The notes beneath the pieces were generated by a model. That model was not told the DNA's origin, made no database searches, and saw only the letters and a list, made by a program, of their open reading frames with translations. A program made the position numbers and the translations under genes. A DNA stretch of 8,721 nt, taken from assembly GCA_017424205.1 (NCBI GenBank), contig JAFPAS010000072.1:1-8721 (forward strand), read 5' to 3'. Position 1 is the first letter of the stretch. Each line of letters opens with the position of its first letter. Shown here piece by piece: positions 7,552 through 8,721 of this stretch. The DNA comes from Prevotella sp. GTDB taxonomy: Bacteria; Bacteroidota; Bacteroidia; Bacteroidales; Bacteroidaceae.

Positions 7552-7625
7552 ATCTGCACATCTGCACTGGTTATGTAACTTATTGTGTTTTAAGGAGTTC
7601 GTGCTTGCGCAGATGCTGTGCAGAT
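7552..7625. repeat. imperfect inverted repeat built on tandem ATCTGCAC units
   Basis: ATCTGCAC occurs twice in direct tandem (7552-7559 and 7560-7567). Opposite it stand GCGCAGAT (7607-7614) and GTGCAGAT (7618-7625), separated by GCT. The two arms pair at 15 of 16 positions with a 3-base bulge around a 39-base loop. No open frame with coding character crosses it. It could be part of a small RNA or of the 3'-UTR of the minus-strand peptidase transcript, or a dyad protein site. I see no convincing promoter for it. Confidence 0.5.
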
Positions 7626-7646
7626 AGATGCAGAATCAAGGACATA

Positions 7647-7694
7647 AATAATGCCGGCAGTGGGAATGTGTTTTTCCCCTCTGCCGGCATTATT
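7647..7694. terminator. GC-rich hairpin, probable bidirectional terminator
   Basis: AATAATGCCGGCAG (7647-7660) is perfectly complementary to CTGCCGGCATTATT (7681-7694). The stem continues inward with GGGAA (7662-7666) pairing TTCCC (7674-7678). It ends 17 bases past the stop of the minus-strand peptidase gene. On the plus strand it is followed by GTTTTATTG. On the minus strand it is followed by TATG, with the arm itself ending ATTATT. This fits a transcription end shared by two convergent genes. Confidence 0.75.
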
Positions 7695-7711
7695 GTTTTA
7701 TTGTGCGAATG

Positions 7712-8721
7712 TTATTTTACGATATATTTTTTACCATTCTTGATGACTATGCCTCGATATGAGGAATCAACGAGTTGTCCGGTAATGGAAAACATGGTGT
7801 CATTACTTTCATATTTTGCGTTTGAAATATTTTCTATACCAGTAGTCCATCCGGAATTGTACTCATCTTCTAATAATATTTTACCGTCAGATATAGTAAT
7901 TATAGCACTGTTTACACGTTCATCATATGAACGAACTGGTTCCCATTTTTGTGATTCGCTCGATTTTGATGCGAAATAAACACGATATTCCCCCTCTTGG
8001 AGATTGGCTAATTCTACTCCTGGGAAGTTAAGATTTATACTATATATGTAAAAATCCATACCATATCCCAGACAAGTGCCAGTCTCTTTCGCAAGTACAA
8101 TTTCTTTGTCATTAGCCCCTATAGGCTTTGCAATCAGGCCGAAATCTCCATTGAATGTTTCTGGGGAGCAATTCGTAATTCTATTTCCAGAAGCGTTCAA
8201 TTTACCGGCAAACATGCTGAATCTCATGCTCTCTGTTGTTCCGAACATGGAAGAATATCCCTCGTATTCCTTGTCATCTATAAACACAGGTATCATCTCC
8301 TGTCCAGTAGAAAAACCGTTGAGTGAAGACAGATCGTAATATCCATCCTGTGAGCCATTCCATCCCCAATTCACATGGACAAGTCCTCTGTTGTCGTATC
8401 CGTCAATTACAAATGCGTGGCCTCCGCTTTTTGAATTACCTCCGTACAATATAGGGTGGCCGTTAGACAGGAATGTGAAAATAATGTCAGTCCATTCCTT
8501 TATATTCATATAATTACGCACATAGAACCTGAGATTCTGGCTATAACGGAAGTATTTCGACATAGCTTCTGGCACTCGGAATGAGTATGAGCCGCTACCA
8601 GAAATGTCATAGTCCATCTGTACAGATATGCCGCAGTGCGACATCAGCTTTGCAACAGCCGAGCCCTCCTCGTCTGTATACGATGCGCCATATACATGCA
8701 ACATATTATTCCAGTCATAAT
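7712..8721 (-). CDS. C10 family (streptopain/interpain-like) cysteine peptidase, C-terminal part (5' end cut by window edge)
   Basis: This is a secreted papain-fold cysteine protease of the SpeB/interpain A family. The frame stays open to the right edge. The visible part begins inside the catalytic domain with YDWNNML, which matches the YDWNN block of SpeB, followed by AVAKLMSHCGISVQMDY. The catalytic His is in GGHAFVIDGYD (His codon 8417-8419). The orienting Asn and Trp are in HVNWGWNGSQDGYYDL. The nucleophile Cys, the prodomain and the signal peptide lie beyond the window. After the catalytic domain (ending near 8280) come about 140 residues of probable beta-sandwich. A 40-residue tail with SITGQLVDSS and a final basic IKNGKKYIVK resembles short Bacteroidales C-terminal sorting tails. 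The Met codon at 8702-8704 is internal, not the start. The hairpin at 7647-7694 should terminate transcription. The natural substrate is unknown; family members cleave host proteins. Confidence 0.92.
   Translation of the reverse strand, partial: YDWNNMLHVYGASYTDEEGSAVAKLMSHCGISVQMDYDISGSGSYSFRVPEAMSKYFRYSQNLRFYVRNYMNIKEWTDIIFTFLSNGHPILYGGNSKSGGHAFVIDGYDNRGLVHVNWGWNGSQDGYYDLSSLNGFSTGQEMIPVFIDDKEYEGYSSMFGTTESMRFSMFAGKLNASGNRITNCSPETFNGDFGLIAKPIGANDKEIVLAKETGTCLGYGMDFYIYSINLNFPGVELANLQEGEYRVYFASKSSESQKWEPVRSYDERVNSAIITISDGKILLEDEYNSGWTTGIENISNAKYESNDTMFSITGQLVDSSYRGIVIKNGKKYIVK

Noticed and set aside
7509..7979. 156-codon open frame on the plus strand
   Set aside because: It starts inside the terminator hairpin, crosses the second hairpin and runs antisense to the peptidase gene. 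Its product is Cys-rich and without motifs.
8076..8339. 87-codon plus-strand open frame
   Set aside because: It is antisense to the strongly supported C10 peptidase and has no independent support.
8702..8704. Met codon at 8704 (minus strand) as start of the peptidase
   Set aside because: The frame continues upstream to the window edge with YDWNN, a conserved internal block of the C10 catalytic domain, so this Met is internal.

Overview
The window looks like a chromosomal stretch from a Bacteroidales bacterium, most likely Prevotella or a close relative. This is inferred from protein content, not from a database search. The signs are a RluD-type synthase / D-Ala-D-Ala ligase / acyltransferase gene order, a lipoprotein with an acidic C-S-D-E-E start to its mature part, tetratricopeptide-type sensor kinases, a SpeB/interpain-like C10 cysteine peptidase with a short basic C-terminal tail, AT-rich intergenic DNA and almost no Shine-Dalgarno sequences.

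Layout: positions 1-3635 hold four closely spaced plus-strand genes. They are the 3' part of an RluA/RluD-family pseudouridine synthase (cut by the left edge), ddl, a PlsC/PlsB-like glycerophospholipid acyltransferase, and a small probably surface-exposed lipoprotein that resembles NigD-like proteins. Gaps are about 63, 30 and 69 bases, so a shared transcript is likely. The theme is envelope building (peptidoglycan precursor, phospholipid, lipoprotein) plus ribosome modification.

Positions 3721-7434 encode one 1237-residue membrane histidine kinase that starts with TTG. It is the most unusual object here. It consists of two kinase-like units in tandem: signal peptide, periplasmic helical/TPR region, coiled coil, membrane segment and HisKA-like helices, then the same order again. 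Only the second unit has the phospho-accepting His and an ATPase domain. In the first unit the His is replaced by Ser and the ATPase domain is absent. A signal-peptide-like hydrophobic segment sits at the junction, which suggests that two neighbouring paralogous kinase genes fused. No response regulator is encoded in the window.

Positions 7435-7711 are a non-coding region between convergent genes. It holds a small palindrome cluster, a strong plus-strand terminator, a 16-pair imperfect inverted repeat built on tandem ATCTGCAC units, and a GC-rich, probably bidirectional terminator. From 7712 to the right edge, on the minus strand, is the C-terminal part of a secreted C10 (streptopain family) cysteine peptidase. 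Its N-terminal part, including the catalytic Cys, lies outside the window.

No tRNA, rRNA, CRISPR array or insertion sequence was seen.
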